Shown here in pieces: positions 50,301 through 61,740 of a stretch of DNA of 64,000 nucleotides; the first letter of the stretch is position 1, and each line of letters opens with the position of its first letter. A model generated the notes under the pieces. That model was not told the DNA's origin. It saw nothing but the letters and a program-made list of their open reading frames with translations, and made no database searches. The stretch is from Dicaeum eximium (lineage: Eukaryota > Chordata > Aves > Passeriformes > Dicaeidae). A program made the position numbers and the translations under genes. The stretch covers positions 248,001 through 312,000 of the forward strand of contig VWZP01008131.1 in the NCBI GenBank assembly GCA_013396995.1. The letters run 5' to 3'.

Positions 50301-53300
50301 CCTGCAAAGGACTCAAATTTCCAAAACACATATGGTGCCAGATGCCTAGGATTTAGAAATAAAATCTGACATCTGGGGCTTTTTAGCCAGTCTCTTTAAA
50401 AACAGTTGTAGAAAATTCAAGCCTTGAATTTTTATGTACGTTTTTTAATTACTTAAAGTCCCTCTTTTTAATTTTTTACAGCATGCCAGTAGGAGTTTGA
50501 AAAGCAGATATAAAAACTTACATTACAGCTGAGAAAACACAGCTTTTATTCTTTGGTTTGTGGGGTTGCCCAAGTTTTTCTTTGTACACATGAGGTTTAG
50601 ATATCATAACAATGTGTGCTACCATTTCAGTGCAGGGGGTAGAGAGGGGGGAAGGAAAACTTCTTCAAGACTCTCTAAACCACCAAGACTTATGGCCTTT
50701 TTCCTTCTTAAAGCTCAACATGTGTTCTTAATCTTAACACTTAAGACCTGAAAACAGTTTTCCAATTTCCGGGCTGGCTCCAGGCCACTGTCAGGCCACA
50801 GTTCCCAAGGAAAACTGAAGCAGAGTGTTGTGACCATAAACTGGCTTTCATGGTTGCCTTTACAGCTGTGTCACTGAGGGATTCCTCCTGCACAGTATGC
50901 ACAGCACAGAGTCAGCTGTGGCCCACCAGTTCCACACCATCAAAGGATCTGCATCAGAATAAAATGTGCTCAGGGGAGAAGAGAACTCTTCCTGCTACAG
51001 GGAAGGGCTCTAACATTGCCTAAAGGATTCCACAGGAAAACCCCCCTGTGCAGAGAACACCACCAGGGAACTGTGAGCAATCTTGGCCTTGAACAATCCA
51101 AGTTTGTGAGTCAAGGGAAGACTCCATCTCCATGTGACTGCTTCACATTCATCCTGCCTCACATGGCTGAGAGAATGCTTGGGCCAAGGAGTAAAGCACT
51201 AATTCTCATTGCCAGAAAGAAAATCAATCTTGGTTAAAAGTGGTTATTTTATTTACACATGTAACAACACAAACTAGTCAGAATTGATGGTTTTATTGCC
51301 AAGGTCATGTCAAGAGTCAAGGAGAATGGGTCACTGTGTGTCATTACAGGGTTGTAATGGGGGTCACCTGTTACACTCAGCTGACCAAAATCATTGAAAC
51401 AAGAACCCAAATTGTAAGAATGTTTGGCCATTACCTGGATCTGAACAAGTGACTTCAATACAGTCTTTCAAGTGTATGCTTGGCTGAACAGGATGTACAA
51501 AGTACAGGAGAAATACAAACGTGTAAAATTACATATTACATACCCAAAATAATTCTCTGCACAACTTTCTTTGCCTGTTTTGGTCAGTGGACTAACTCCA
51601 CGATAATTTAACCTCAAATGCAGCACAGAAGATACAGAGCTGAGAACAGGTCTGAGGCCTCAGACACACGAGCTTCATCCAGAACAGTAAAGCCCTCTCC
51701 GAAATCAGATGTATTCCAGTGAGTACCCAACTGATACCCAGTGCTCCAACCACACCACCCACGGAAAGTCAGATGCAGAGAAACTGTCTGGGGATATGGC
51801 AGAGCTGATGGCTGGGTTGTGAACCCCACAGGAGCTTTTCCTGTGCCCACAAGAGAAGCCATGTATGCTCTGCAGGATGATGATGCTCTAAAGGTGAAGA
51901 GCTGGAAGTTGGTACCTTAGAAGCAGCCAGCTCCTGAGTGAGCTCTTGGATTTTCTGCTGCTGCTGGATTAGCAGCTCCTGGACAGCTGCTAAGGTTGTC
52001 TGTAACTGAGTCACTGTGAGGGAAAAAGCAGAAGAGTTAAGCTGAGATACATGCACATATACACACCCACCCACAGCTTTCCTGCTGTCTAGCTACAAAG
52101 ATGCCTCTATTCCTACTGTATTTAATTTATCTATGCCCGCCTGCTCACTTTAATCCATTTGATTTATTTGCACTACGGGTAATCTACCTGCACTGCATCT
52201 AACCTCCAGTATTTCTAGTTTATCTTGCCATTGTATAGATGTCTATAGCCCACAGTATATCCGTCTAAAACCTCTCCCTTTTAATTATATTGGTTTATGA
52301 TTTGTACATCTCCCTGAACTTACACAATGTTTGTATCATTTATCTATCTGGGGCCCATGTAGGCAACTGGGGCTAGCTCCAGTCTGGGAAGAGGCTGCTC
52401 AGGGTTGACCTTAGGGTACCATGAGAAATTAAAGAAGCTTTTCCTCTCACCCTTCAATGAAAAGTGTAATTAGCATCCTCCCATTCTCAACCTACCAGCT
52501 CCTTCAACCCCAATATCTTTATAAACTTACTGCTGAAAATCATAGTTTTTTTCATCCCAACTGAATATTCTTCACATTTTTCCCTTTTTATTTCAGGAGA
52601 GTACCCTGTGTTCCTTTCCTACACCCCAGCAAACACTGAAGAACTTCTGCTGGACTCCAGCTGTAGAACTTTTTCTACTTTGGCACTTTATCCAGGGAGT
52701 AAACAAGCTGATAAAATAAATAAAATTAAAAACTCTATTGGTGTGACAGGTAACAGCTAATCCAGACCATCATTAGGGCTTTGGGTAATGAACAGACACC
52801 CTATAGAGTCAATAACATAGAAGGTGGCTAAGGTCAGAGAGGCACAGTAATTACAGACTGTCCTGACCCTTCCTCGGATTTTCAGATGGAAGGTGGGGAG
52901 AAACCACCAAAAAAAAAAGCCCCTGAAAACATCAGAGAAGCAGAAATTAAAAATGAACTTTACAGCCCTCCGAAAGGCTGTCATTTTATTCCCCTTATTA
53001 ATATTCTGAGGTTGGGAGCCTTTCCGTAAAAACATAATTAATTGAGGCCGTGCCGACAGTAAACAAGCAATTTCAAATTAAACCGAAATGACGGCGGCTT
53101 CATTTGCAAATGTGAACAGATTCTCAGAGCAGATAAATGAAGTCACCACATAAAGTGGAGATGGAGGGAAAGAAAAGGGTGGGGGTCTTGGCAGAATGGA
53201 GGATACAGGGAGAGAAGCTTTGAGGGGTGAATTGATGGAGTCATTAATCTTTACCTGTCTGTGTCACACTGCCACTCATCTCAGAAATGTTTGACTCGAT

Positions 53301-56300
53301 CCTCTGAAGTTGTTTCCTGTCTTCTTTGCCTCCCATGATGAGAGGGACCAGGTATTTCTGCATAGAGTACAGAAACTTTTTCAGGAAACAGGGATGTGCA
53401 AAGCACTATTTCTAACCTACCTGAAAGATCTTCAAATCCCACCCCCCAAATCTCAGCTTTTATCACAGAGCCAGTGATCATTTATCCACACATCTGGCTG
53501 AGAAAAGAAATTCCCTCTACAGCAAGTGATAAAAGAAGTTGCAGAAGAATTTTGTGGTTACATCTGTCAGGGTGCTGAAAACCAGTTCCTAAGTGTGGAC
53601 ACAGCCACGAAATCTGCCTCAGAGGTGACAGCTCTCCTCTAGCTACCATGGAACCTTCTGCAGCCTCATCCTAGGAACAGAATATGCTTCACAGGAGCAT
53701 ACAAATGGAAATTACCTTACTTCTAGTAGTTTGAGATCCAGGCTAAAAACTAGTTTTGTTTGGCTCTGCATTTTCATGGTAAGTGTCTATGTTTCTCAAA
53801 TGTACCAATGGCAGTGCCAGTGAGAACAGAGATGCTTCACCAGCTTGGAACCAACATGCTGGTTTGGACACAAGCAGCAGAACATGTTTCTCTCAGAGTA
53901 CAGTATGGGAGCAGCAAGGGACCCCTTACCTTGTAGAGCTGGTGGAATCCAAAGGCAATTCCTGCCATGATGATAGCCAAAGCCCCATAATCTCGCCATC
54001 TGGAGCCAGGGGGACCTAAAGGTCAGAATCAAGAAATAATCAGTCAGAACTGTAGGTGACAACATTTTTGTAAATCCATTTCATCAGAGAAAAGAGTAAT
54101 GATTAACACACAGTGCAGGCCTTTGGCTGAGGACATCTGGCCAAACCTCTGGCATTGACTCTGGCCTTGTAGTGTCACAGAGAGAGAAATCACAGCAGCA
54201 GTTAAAGAGGGTCCATCAAGCTGCTTGGCCCGACTCTTTCCTTGTAGAAGGCACTCTGAACCCAGCTGTCTCTGGGGCTAGTTCTAGTCGAGGTTAACTC
54301 CTTACCTCAATACCAATTCTCCACTATCACAATTTTTGAAAATGGGGACAGAACCAGAGACCCAAAAGAGTGCAGGAGAAAGGAAAGAAGGGAGTGTTTT
54401 AAGAAAGAAGAAAAATCTATCAGGGCAATAAATGGGTTTATGAAAACTGTGTCAGCAATTATGGGCCATTTCAATCAGGAAGGATCCAGTGTCTTTCGAG
54501 CTTAAATTACAAACAGGGACCAAAGCACACATAAAGGGCAGAGGGAAAATATGCAAATAAGTATCTACAGAGAGAGGTAAAGAAATAGATAAAAGCTTGA
54601 GATATTTAACACAAAATTGTGCACAGAAGCTTAGAGGCTCCACAGAGGAAAGCAAAGATGTGGTATGCCCTTCTCCTTCAGCACAATCAGAAGATACCTG
54701 TAGTTTTCCACCAGCCTTATCCTGTCACCTCCCTCACAGCTCCCTGAATGAACCTTGTACTGCCCCCGGTTTTCTTTGATAATAAGGAGGATGCAGAATG
54801 ATCTGCTGAAGTGCAATGGCAGGATGTGGGCAGAGCTGATGAGATGGGAGACCGCTGTGGTCTCCAAATCTACATGTGACTACAGTGTCTCATAAATGCA
54901 TTATGTTCTCCTAAGTCCCAATTTAGGAGGCTTAACTGGCTGCAATGGGTGGCCTCTGATCTCCCTTCTGCTTTGCTCACCTATTGCCATTTTGCCTGTT
55001 GCTGAATTCTTTCACAGGCATTCCATTCCAAAAGTTACCCCTAATCCCAGCACTTAGGGTCTGGAGTATTTGGGTCTGACTCTCAAATACTGGCTCTCAA
55101 ATACCCAGAGCTTCTTGTTACATTTTACAACAGAGCTCCTGAAATTATCCTCTGGCTAGAAATGTGAACAAATTAAGGCATCTCTGTCAGAACTGGTGAA
55201 TAGTGTCACCAGGAGTATTTTGGGTTGCTGCAGTTGCAGTTTTGGAGCTTAGGCACATGATCAAATTATCATAACTTTTTAACTTAATGAGTTAACACAC
55301 GTCAGCTAAGCTGCAGTAACTGGCTGTGTACATGTCAGGATTTAAAATGATCTCTGGCTAATCCTGCTGCCAACCCCAGCCATCTATGCCACCTTCCCCT
55401 CTGTGCTGCGACCCCACTGTCACCTGTGGTATCTGAAGTCTCTTGTCCAGTTCTCTCCCCTGAACTTCTGACTAAAAATATCCTTCTATGACAACACAAT
55501 TATTTCCAGGCTGAGCTGCTGTTGTACAGGGTTAATTATCTCAGGGGTCTGTGAATCCTGCCCATGGCTGTCCTTGGTGGGCTGTCCCAAACTCCCTCCC
55601 AGCTCCACTGACCTCTGAGAGGAAGGAGACACACCTGTAGGAATCCATCTGCTTTGCCCTTTCACCTCACTCATCTCTCCCTCCACTCCTATAATGCTTG
55701 AGCTAAGAACATTTTATTGCCCCCTGGTTTTCATTATTAATGAAAAGGGACCAGAATGATCTTTCCTAAAGTTCAGAGAGTCTATAAAGACAAGAAGCTG
55801 AAATGCCATTTTACTCATTTTAGAGATGTGTGAAATCTGTCTTGTGACAAAAAAAAAAAAAGTGTGGGGGGTGGAGAGAAGAAGTGAGCAAGTGAGGAAT
55901 GCAGTAAAGGCTCTGCACTGACCACAGCAACTTCACAATGTTACACAGAATGTCACAGCTCTGCTAAAATCCTCACTCAACCTTTCTTCTCCTCTGCAAT
56001 TCTCTAATCTAAAGCGTGAAGAGAGGCTTAGGAGTTTCTCCATTTTAAGCTCCATCCTCACACCGACTGTTTGCATATCCTCAATTTCTCCACTTTTACA
56101 ACAAATAAAATTCAGATAAAGTGAAAAAGCACTGACAGCCCAGTTACTTTAGACGCTGCAGAAGTAGCAAACCATTCTACTAAGAGACCTTCAAAAGTCA
56201 AATGGAAGGGACATATGTTTTCTCCAGGTATAAATCTGTGGTTTTGCTAAGTACATTTAATTTCCCCAGCAGTCACTGTAAATTGCATTTCCAGAATAAA

Positions 56301-59018
56301 CACTTACTATTTTTAAGATCCCCATTCACCTAAGAATTAACTTTCCTAACAGCAACTAATTAGGCTTTGTGCATCCACCTTAAGGATGCACTTTAGCTTC
56401 ACTAGTATCTGGATTTAAAACTGTAGAAACTGATGCTGGAAGAGGAGATTTTCCAAAAGAAAACAGTGAATCCATGGAAAGGTGTTGGGGGAAAAAAAAA
56501 AAGAGTTTGGATTCTAGTTACCATTTTTAATTGTAAGATGAAACAGTCTGTATTCTACAGACTTCCACATAATGAAGACACAAGGATGGCAAAAGAAGAT
56601 CCAAATGGCAAGAAAAAAAGTCACTGGAGCTGATTTTTAAGCAGGTGTAAAATCTGCACAAACCCCCACAAATGGAGCCCAGAAGTACCTTGGGGAGCAC
56701 ACAGACAATAGCTGGATGATAATCATGCAGCTTTGCACACCTTGTTCAGAAACTCCCCTGAGTTTGCTTGTAATTATATGGGTTAGAAAGGTAAAAAAAA
56801 AAAACCAAACAAAAAAAACCCCCAACAAATTAATCATTTAAATATTTTAAGTCAGATTTTTGTCCTCACTGCTGGATTAGTGTATTTCATAACACCAATA
56901 GCAGACAGCCCTGTTTTTTTACTGGGGGTTCATTTTAGAGCATGTTTAAACTAGTCATATTGAGTGATGCTTCCAGCAACTAATCGCATGTCAAATAAAA
57001 GATATTTTATGTAATAAATTACTGCTACAAGTAATTCAAATGTCATTTATCAGTTTTATTATCAGTCAGGCAAAGTCTTGTTTCTCTATATTAATCAAAT
57101 TCAAGCTTTCTTTAAGCTTTTTTTTCAAGCAGTTTTGACACCTCTTGGCAAAAGTACAAACTGGAGAGAAGTAATTACTCCTCCAGAACAAGAGGAAAAG
57201 TGGTAGAGATGGTATTGACCTAAAATACTAGAGATTTAATTATGTCTCTTCTCCAAAATTTTTTATACCTTCTCTTCCACCAAACCTAAGGGGTCCAGCG
57301 TACAAGACCTATGCTACTCTGATGGCTTACAAGTGTGCTTTTTTCTTGTTAACTCTTCAAGAATTAGGAAGTATGCATAAAATTACAGGTACTTCCAATA
57401 AAACATTAGAACATGAAGTTCAATTGCACAAAAGGAAGTATTTAAGTGATATGAATTTAAGAAATAGATAGCGAAAACCTTTGGGTTCAAATTATTTAAA
57501 AAGCACCAACCAGATCACAAAGCTATGGCACCAGTTTACAATTAGAACCCATGTAAAGACTTTTTTTTTTGGTGGTATTTTTAGTCACCTTTGATTTCCA
57601 AGCATTACAGAATCTATTCCAAAATTCTCTTTCAAGCTGCCACTGGGAACATTCTGATGTTGAAATTTTAGTTAAGATTCTTACCTAGCAAGGAGAAATT
57701 GGGAGCTGCTGCTTTGAGGCAAAGCAAAATAGCAAAAGGAAACCAACCCAAGAGTTTATAAAACTGCCAGGGCTAACAGTGCTGATGGTGCTTCCCAGGC
57801 TGAAGTGCATGCTGCTTCCCTGCTCTACTCACACCAGTGCAACACTGAAATAAGGCAAGATTAACTCTTCCAGTACTGGGCTGTGCTCAGAGTTATCTGA
57901 ATGAGCAGTGGACAGTACCAAGAGGGATATGGCCCTGCTTCTACAGCCAGAGAGCAGATTTTGCTTTCCTGGCATTTCCTGTGGACTAGAGGAGACAGGA
58001 ATTAGCCCAGGAGGCAGAATTCAGCCCTAGAGTTCACCTGCACATACACTACAACAGCCAGACATATTCCAGTTCTGAGCCCACTACTATCACAAAAGTT
58101 TTTCTTCTCAAACTGTGCCAAATCAGAGCAGCTAAAATCTCAAAATGCAAGTCTAGCACTGTCTCCAGCAATAGCAAACCTATGCCATAAACTAATAAAC
58201 ACAGCTCTAAGTGGAGTGTTACAGCAGTCAATATCTGCCATAGAGCTCTTTAAGAGCAGCAACAAAATCCTATTCTTTATACTTGGCAGGTAAGTGAAGT
58301 GATTTTCAAACTACCAGACACACATGTGAGCTGAACAGCTTCTTTTGATGGATTTTTAATGGTGTGTACTTTGGTTTTTATTGTTTGGAGCTTAGATACT
58401 TTTTTGCGAGGTTTGTTTTAAAATGCAAATATATATGTAAATTTTGAGTCTACACAGATTATGTTGGGACTCTAAAATTTCTTTGAGAGTGTATTTTGTA
58501 CACAAAAATCATACAATCATATCCACGTAGTCTACACATAATTTCTGCTGTCACACCTCAGATTATTTAAGATCAGAGAGAAAAGTTTTCCAAATTTGAG
58601 AAGGGAAGACTGAGTCCTGTGTTGACAAAGTGCTGTACACCCAGACAGCACAGGGAACAGCTACTATTTCCCAAAGTGGCACTCACTGTACACCCAGAGA
58701 GCACAGGGAACAGGAATTTTTCAGTGGCACTCACTGTACACCCAGACACCATGGAGAACAGGTATTATTTCCCGAAGTGGCACTCACTGTACACCCAAAC
58801 AGCACAGAGAACAGGTATTATTTTCAGTGGCACTCACTGTAACCCAGAGAGCACAGGGAACAGGTATTATTTTTCCAGTAAAGAGTGGCACTCACTGTAC
58901 ACCCCGGGCTGGGCCGGCTGGGCTGGCACTGGCTGCGTGGCAGGACCTGGGGACTGCGGCTCCTCCGTGCTCGTGCCCGACTGCTGGAACGCCAGGTCGA
59001 TCTCTTCATCTGTCAGGC
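46901..59018 (-). CDS. PEX14: PEX14, peroxisomal membrane docking protein (3' part, 6 coding exons)
   Basis: Gene-level entry; exons P1-P6 follow. PEX14 sits in the peroxisomal membrane, docks cargo-loaded PEX5 and forms the import pore with PEX13. The joined exons (968 nt) encode 321 residues: the end of the N-terminal PEX5/PEX19-binding domain (GLTDEEIDLAFQQSG), a variable Pro/Gln linker, a hydrophobic segment (ALAIIMAGIAFGFHQLY), a coiled coil (VTQLQTTLAAVQELL onward), a Ser/Pro region and the acidic C-terminus with DDDVSHVDEEECLGV. Vertebrate PEX14 is about 377 residues, so roughly 55 N-terminal residues are upstream, beyond 64000. It converges with CASZ1 as in human. Confidence 0.97.
47367..48765 (-). 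other. PEX14: PEX14 intron P5-P6
   Basis: No exon or repeat recognised. GC-rich near 48000-48400. Confidence 0.75.
48766..48857 (-). CDS. PEX14: PEX14 exon P5: end of coiled coil
   Basis: Encodes [20 protein letters not shown] and IYSLKGLLLN(R), phase 0 in, phase 2 out at GTATGG. Continues the heptad-like region started in P4. Confidence 0.95.
48858..51915 (-). other. PEX14: PEX14 intron P4-P5
   Basis: About 3.1 kb with no exon, repeat or strong non-coding signal that I recognise. Confidence 0.7.
51916..52013 (-). CDS. PEX14: PEX14 exon P4: coiled coil core
   Basis: After CCCTCACAG it encodes (V)TQLQTTLAAVQELLIQQQQ then KIQELTQELAASK. Leu/Val/Ile at heptad spacing fit the coiled coil that mediates PEX14 self-association. 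Phase 1 in, phase 0 out at GTACCA. Confidence 0.96.
52014..53254 (-). other. PEX14: PEX14 intron P3-P4 with candidate regulatory element
   Basis: Contains a candidate conserved block at about 52930-53150; no exon otherwise. Confidence 0.7.
52930..53150. other. Candidate conserved non-coding element with POU-like palindrome
   Basis: AT-rich unique DNA with retained CpGs (accgaaatgacggcggc) and a perfect 12-bp palindrome CATTTGCAAATG at 53101-53112, an octamer-like site. Also aattaattgagg and attttattcccc. Enhancer-like, inferred. Confidence 0.4.
53255..53357 (-). CDS. PEX14: PEX14 exon P3
   Basis: After CTCTATGCAG it encodes KYLVPLIMGGKEDRKQLQRI then ESNISEMSGSVTQT, phase 0 in, phase 1 out at GTAAAG. 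It lies just after the membrane segment (LYK|KYLVPLI) and starts the coiled-coil region. Confidence 0.96.
53358..53929 (-). other. PEX14: PEX14 intron P2-P3
   Basis: A short intron; nothing else recognised. Confidence 0.8.
53930..54015 (-). CDS. PEX14: PEX14 exon P2: membrane segment
   Basis: After CCTTTAG it encodes (S)PPGSRWRDYGALAIIMAGIAF then GFHQLYK, phase 1 in, phase 0 out at GTAAGG. The run ALAIIMAGIAFGF is the hydrophobic segment that anchors PEX14 in the peroxisomal membrane, with the conserved SRWRDY before it. Confidence 0.97.
54016..58895 (-). other. PEX14: PEX14 intron P1-P2 with splice-donor minisatellite
   Basis: Mostly AT-leaning unique DNA. Its first 265 bases (transcript sense) are a tandem array copied from the P1 donor region. 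No other exon or clear mobile element recognised. Confidence 0.75.
58630..58905 (-). repeat. PEX14: Minisatellite derived from the PEX14 P1 exon/intron boundary
   Basis: Units of 48-58 bases recur on the minus strand, each carrying gggtgtacagtgagtgccac or a close variant. That word spans the true exon end and donor at 58896/58895. Decoy GTGAGT sites fall at about 58836, 58786, 58733 and 58685; a fifth, degenerate copy (tacagcac) is at 58632. The rest of each unit is cctgttctctgtgctgtttg-like. Reading past the true donor stops at TAA after nine codons. Confidence 0.9.
58896..59018 (-). CDS. PEX14: PEX14 exon P1 (first in window): end of N-terminal domain and linker
   Basis: Acceptor CTGCTCCCCCAG on the minus strand. 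Encodes (G)LTDEEIDLAFQQSG, then a variable STEEPQSPGPATQPVPAQPA linker and QPGVY(S). The LTDEEID-AF segment is the last helix of the PEX5/PEX19-binding domain. Phase 1 in, phase 1 out at GTGAGT. Since its upstream codon is incomplete, it must be preceded by another exon, which I could not find up to 64000. Confidence 0.96.
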
Positions 59019-59159
59019 CTGGGGGAGCAGAGGAAATGAAATCAGTTTAGCACCTTTACCCACTTTATGCACACATAATTAAATTCTCAAGCCAGGCAGA
59101 ACTCTTTCAAGCTGCAAAGAATTTTGGCACTGACTTGAGCAGTAATGCCTCCCCAATTT

Positions 59160-59640
59160 TGGATTCGCTGGAATGTCTCCCTCTCTCTTTCTCTGTTGCA
59201 ATTTAACCTTAAGCGACAGAATATTAGCCTCAACGCTGCTTCCAAATGTGGCTCATTCAATTTCCTTAATTTATCCTTGAGTTTATTGCTGCTTTTGAAG
59301 TAGCTTTCTATTGCAATTCTCCATTCTTCCCCCGAAAAAAAGATACCATCAACTGCAAATGTGGCTCATTTTAATCTGTAATGGTGTAAAAAAAAAAAAG
59401 AGGGGAAAAAACTAACAATAATGCATGAAAACAGACAGGGAAACAAAAAACTAATTATTGGGTTAGACGACTAATTAGTCTAGATCGTTTCCGAAGACGG
59501 GAATAATTTGCTTTATTTTATGACAAATGCAGAAATAAAAAGAACAAAAATCAGGACTGAGTGTGATTAGTATGAATGGGACACAGAATGTAAGGAGGAA
59601 ATAAAACTATAACAAAACAGATCAAAACAAGGCCAAGCCG
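59160..59640. other. Candidate conserved non-coding element with repeated 14-mer and homeobox palindrome
   Basis: Contains AAATGTGGCTCATT twice (59244-59257 and 59357-59370) and a perfect palindrome GACTAATTAGTC at 59469-59480 with a TAATTA homeodomain core. AT-rich with scattered CpGs. Enhancer function is inferred. Confidence 0.45.
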
Positions 59641-59935
59641 AACTTTCAGCTGAGCATTGCCCCGGCCCATTGGCGCACGATTAGATTGCCCCAGGGCAGC
59701 CTGGTTCTCATTTCACACAGAGCTGGAGTAACACTGCACACATGGTACATGTTGCTGCAGTGACTCCTGCCATCAGGAAATGCCAGGATGACCATCTGTA
59801 ATTGGCCACAACATATGGAAACAATTTGCCCAACAAGGGGGAAAAGAAAAGCAGCTAAAGGATCCACGATGACCAGCATCCCTGAAGAAGGAAGCACAGC
59901 TGGATCATTTTTTCCAACCGGAGAAAACATCCTCT
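59640..59935. other. Candidate conserved non-coding element
   Basis: Unique sequence with a CCAAT-like word (CCCATTGGCGC) and gtaattggccacaac, CpGs retained. May be the same regulatory cluster as 59160-59640. Confidence 0.3.
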
Positions 59936-61289
59936 AGAACAAGAACTTAGTACTCAGATGGCAAGCATGAAGTGGGAGCTGGACAGCTGTGTATCATTTG
60001 TTGTGTTACTCTCCTGCACAGAAGCACATAAAAACCCAGTGCTCCTGCACAAGGAACACGTGAAGGGATCTGCGACCTTTCCCCATCCATCCAGGGCAGG
60101 CAAAAACACTCAGAAAGATGGAAGTGAAAACATGGATTTAAGGAAAGAGATTTAGAAGTTAAGAGGCAGACCAATTGATTGTCACATGATTCTTGTAGGG
60201 ACTGAGCACAGTGAGGAAAATGGTACGAACAGGACAAAATTGGGAAAAAAATGGGGGAATACTTTCCCTCCATCACGCCTGCTCGAGATCCATAAAGCAC
60301 TGCTGGTAGATGGAATTCCTGAACTTAATGCTTGAAAAAACCTAGCTTTTTAATATTACAGGGAGATGCAATATAGAAAATGGTCAGGCCACTGGGCATA
60401 TTAGCTAAATTGCAAGAAATTTTTTCAGGATCTTTAACTTCACTGCATACTGGGGGGTCTAGACAGAACAATCTGTAGCACAAACAATATTTCCAGAAAT
60501 AAATACACAAGTGTGTCTCAGAACTGTTATTTAATATCATAAGCACTAACAGTGCTTGTGGTATTCAGAAGGCTTTATAACTATTAACAGATCTTCTCTC
60601 TATTCCTGTGAGTGTGTGAGAAACTGAGAGTTCCTGTGAGACACTACTCATCTACTCCACCAAGCATTTCAGAGAAGCTCAGTGACTTCTCTGACAAAAA
60701 AATGCTGTCAGTGTAAGAACCAGCATCAGAAATGGGAAGTCCTGATCTTTGGTCCTGCAATCTGACAGAATCACCCTGTGACTTGTATGTGATGCATGGC
60801 TCAAATAGTAAGGAGCCAAAACCACACAAAACAATAAGGAACAAGACTTGCAGTGAGAGTAATAAAAGCCAGATAAACACAACTCAGCGTAAATTCACCA
60901 CCTATGTATGCACACAGTATGAATTTTCCGTGCCCAAATTATTCAACTTGGATATATTAATTACATATAAAAGTGTGAATTTCTAAGCCAAATCTAAGTG
61001 TCATCTGTTCCAATATCTCATCTTGCTTTACTTTATCATAGTCCTATCACTGCACTACATGAAAAAGTGTCCATGTTCATTCATTGTTCTAATCTAGCAA
61101 GAAATTGGCAACCCAAAAATAATACCACTGCCCTTGGATGCAAAAGCAGAGTCACAAAAACTGGGGCTTTGTGTCTAGTATAGCTCTCAAACAGGTATCT
61201 CAAGAAAATCACCTCAGTTGAGCAGTGGAATTGCTCTAAATCCACTTTCCAACACTTTGGAAAACAAACATTTCCGTTGTTGTGTGGCT

Positions 61290-61740
61290 GCAATAAGATC
61301 AAGTCCGTGCAGAATGCAAAAGGTTAAAAGGAACAATAAAGGAAACTGCCAATTGTAAGTGAATTATATTTGGCTTTGAAAGCTGAGCCACGGCTATATT
61401 ATAAAAGGCATCTCTTTGCGTTGTTTACCATCACCCTGACTAATGCAGACCTTTTTTTTGTTTTAAATAATCTCATGCAAATTAGACACACACTTCCTTC
61501 CAGTTGATTGCTATCTGCAAGGAATAATCTAAGCGCAGAGGGTACTGAGCAAGGACTGAGCTGAGGAGAAGGATGCACGGAAACTGCCTTCAGAGCCCCA
61601 CGGAATGCAAACCTGCTCCCTTCCCCCAGCCATCCTCTCATTCCTCCACAGCACTGCAAACAATTTGTCATAATTTTCACAAAGCCTTAAAAATTCCTTT
61701 TCAGGCGTCAGGGTGATGATTTGAATAATCCAGCACCCAT
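61290..61740. other. Candidate conserved non-coding element
   Basis: Contains ggaacaataaaggaaactgc and ctatattataaaaggc, and a TTGCGTTGTTTACC forkhead-like site. Inferred from texture only. Confidence 0.3.

Noticed and set aside
58630..58905. CRISPR-like array
   Set aside because: Units are tandem without unique spacers, and this is a vertebrate nuclear gene.
58619..59050. 143-residue plus-strand frame with internal repeats
   Set aside because: It is the plus-strand reading of the PEX14 splice-donor minisatellite and part of exon P1 in antisense; no start or splice support.
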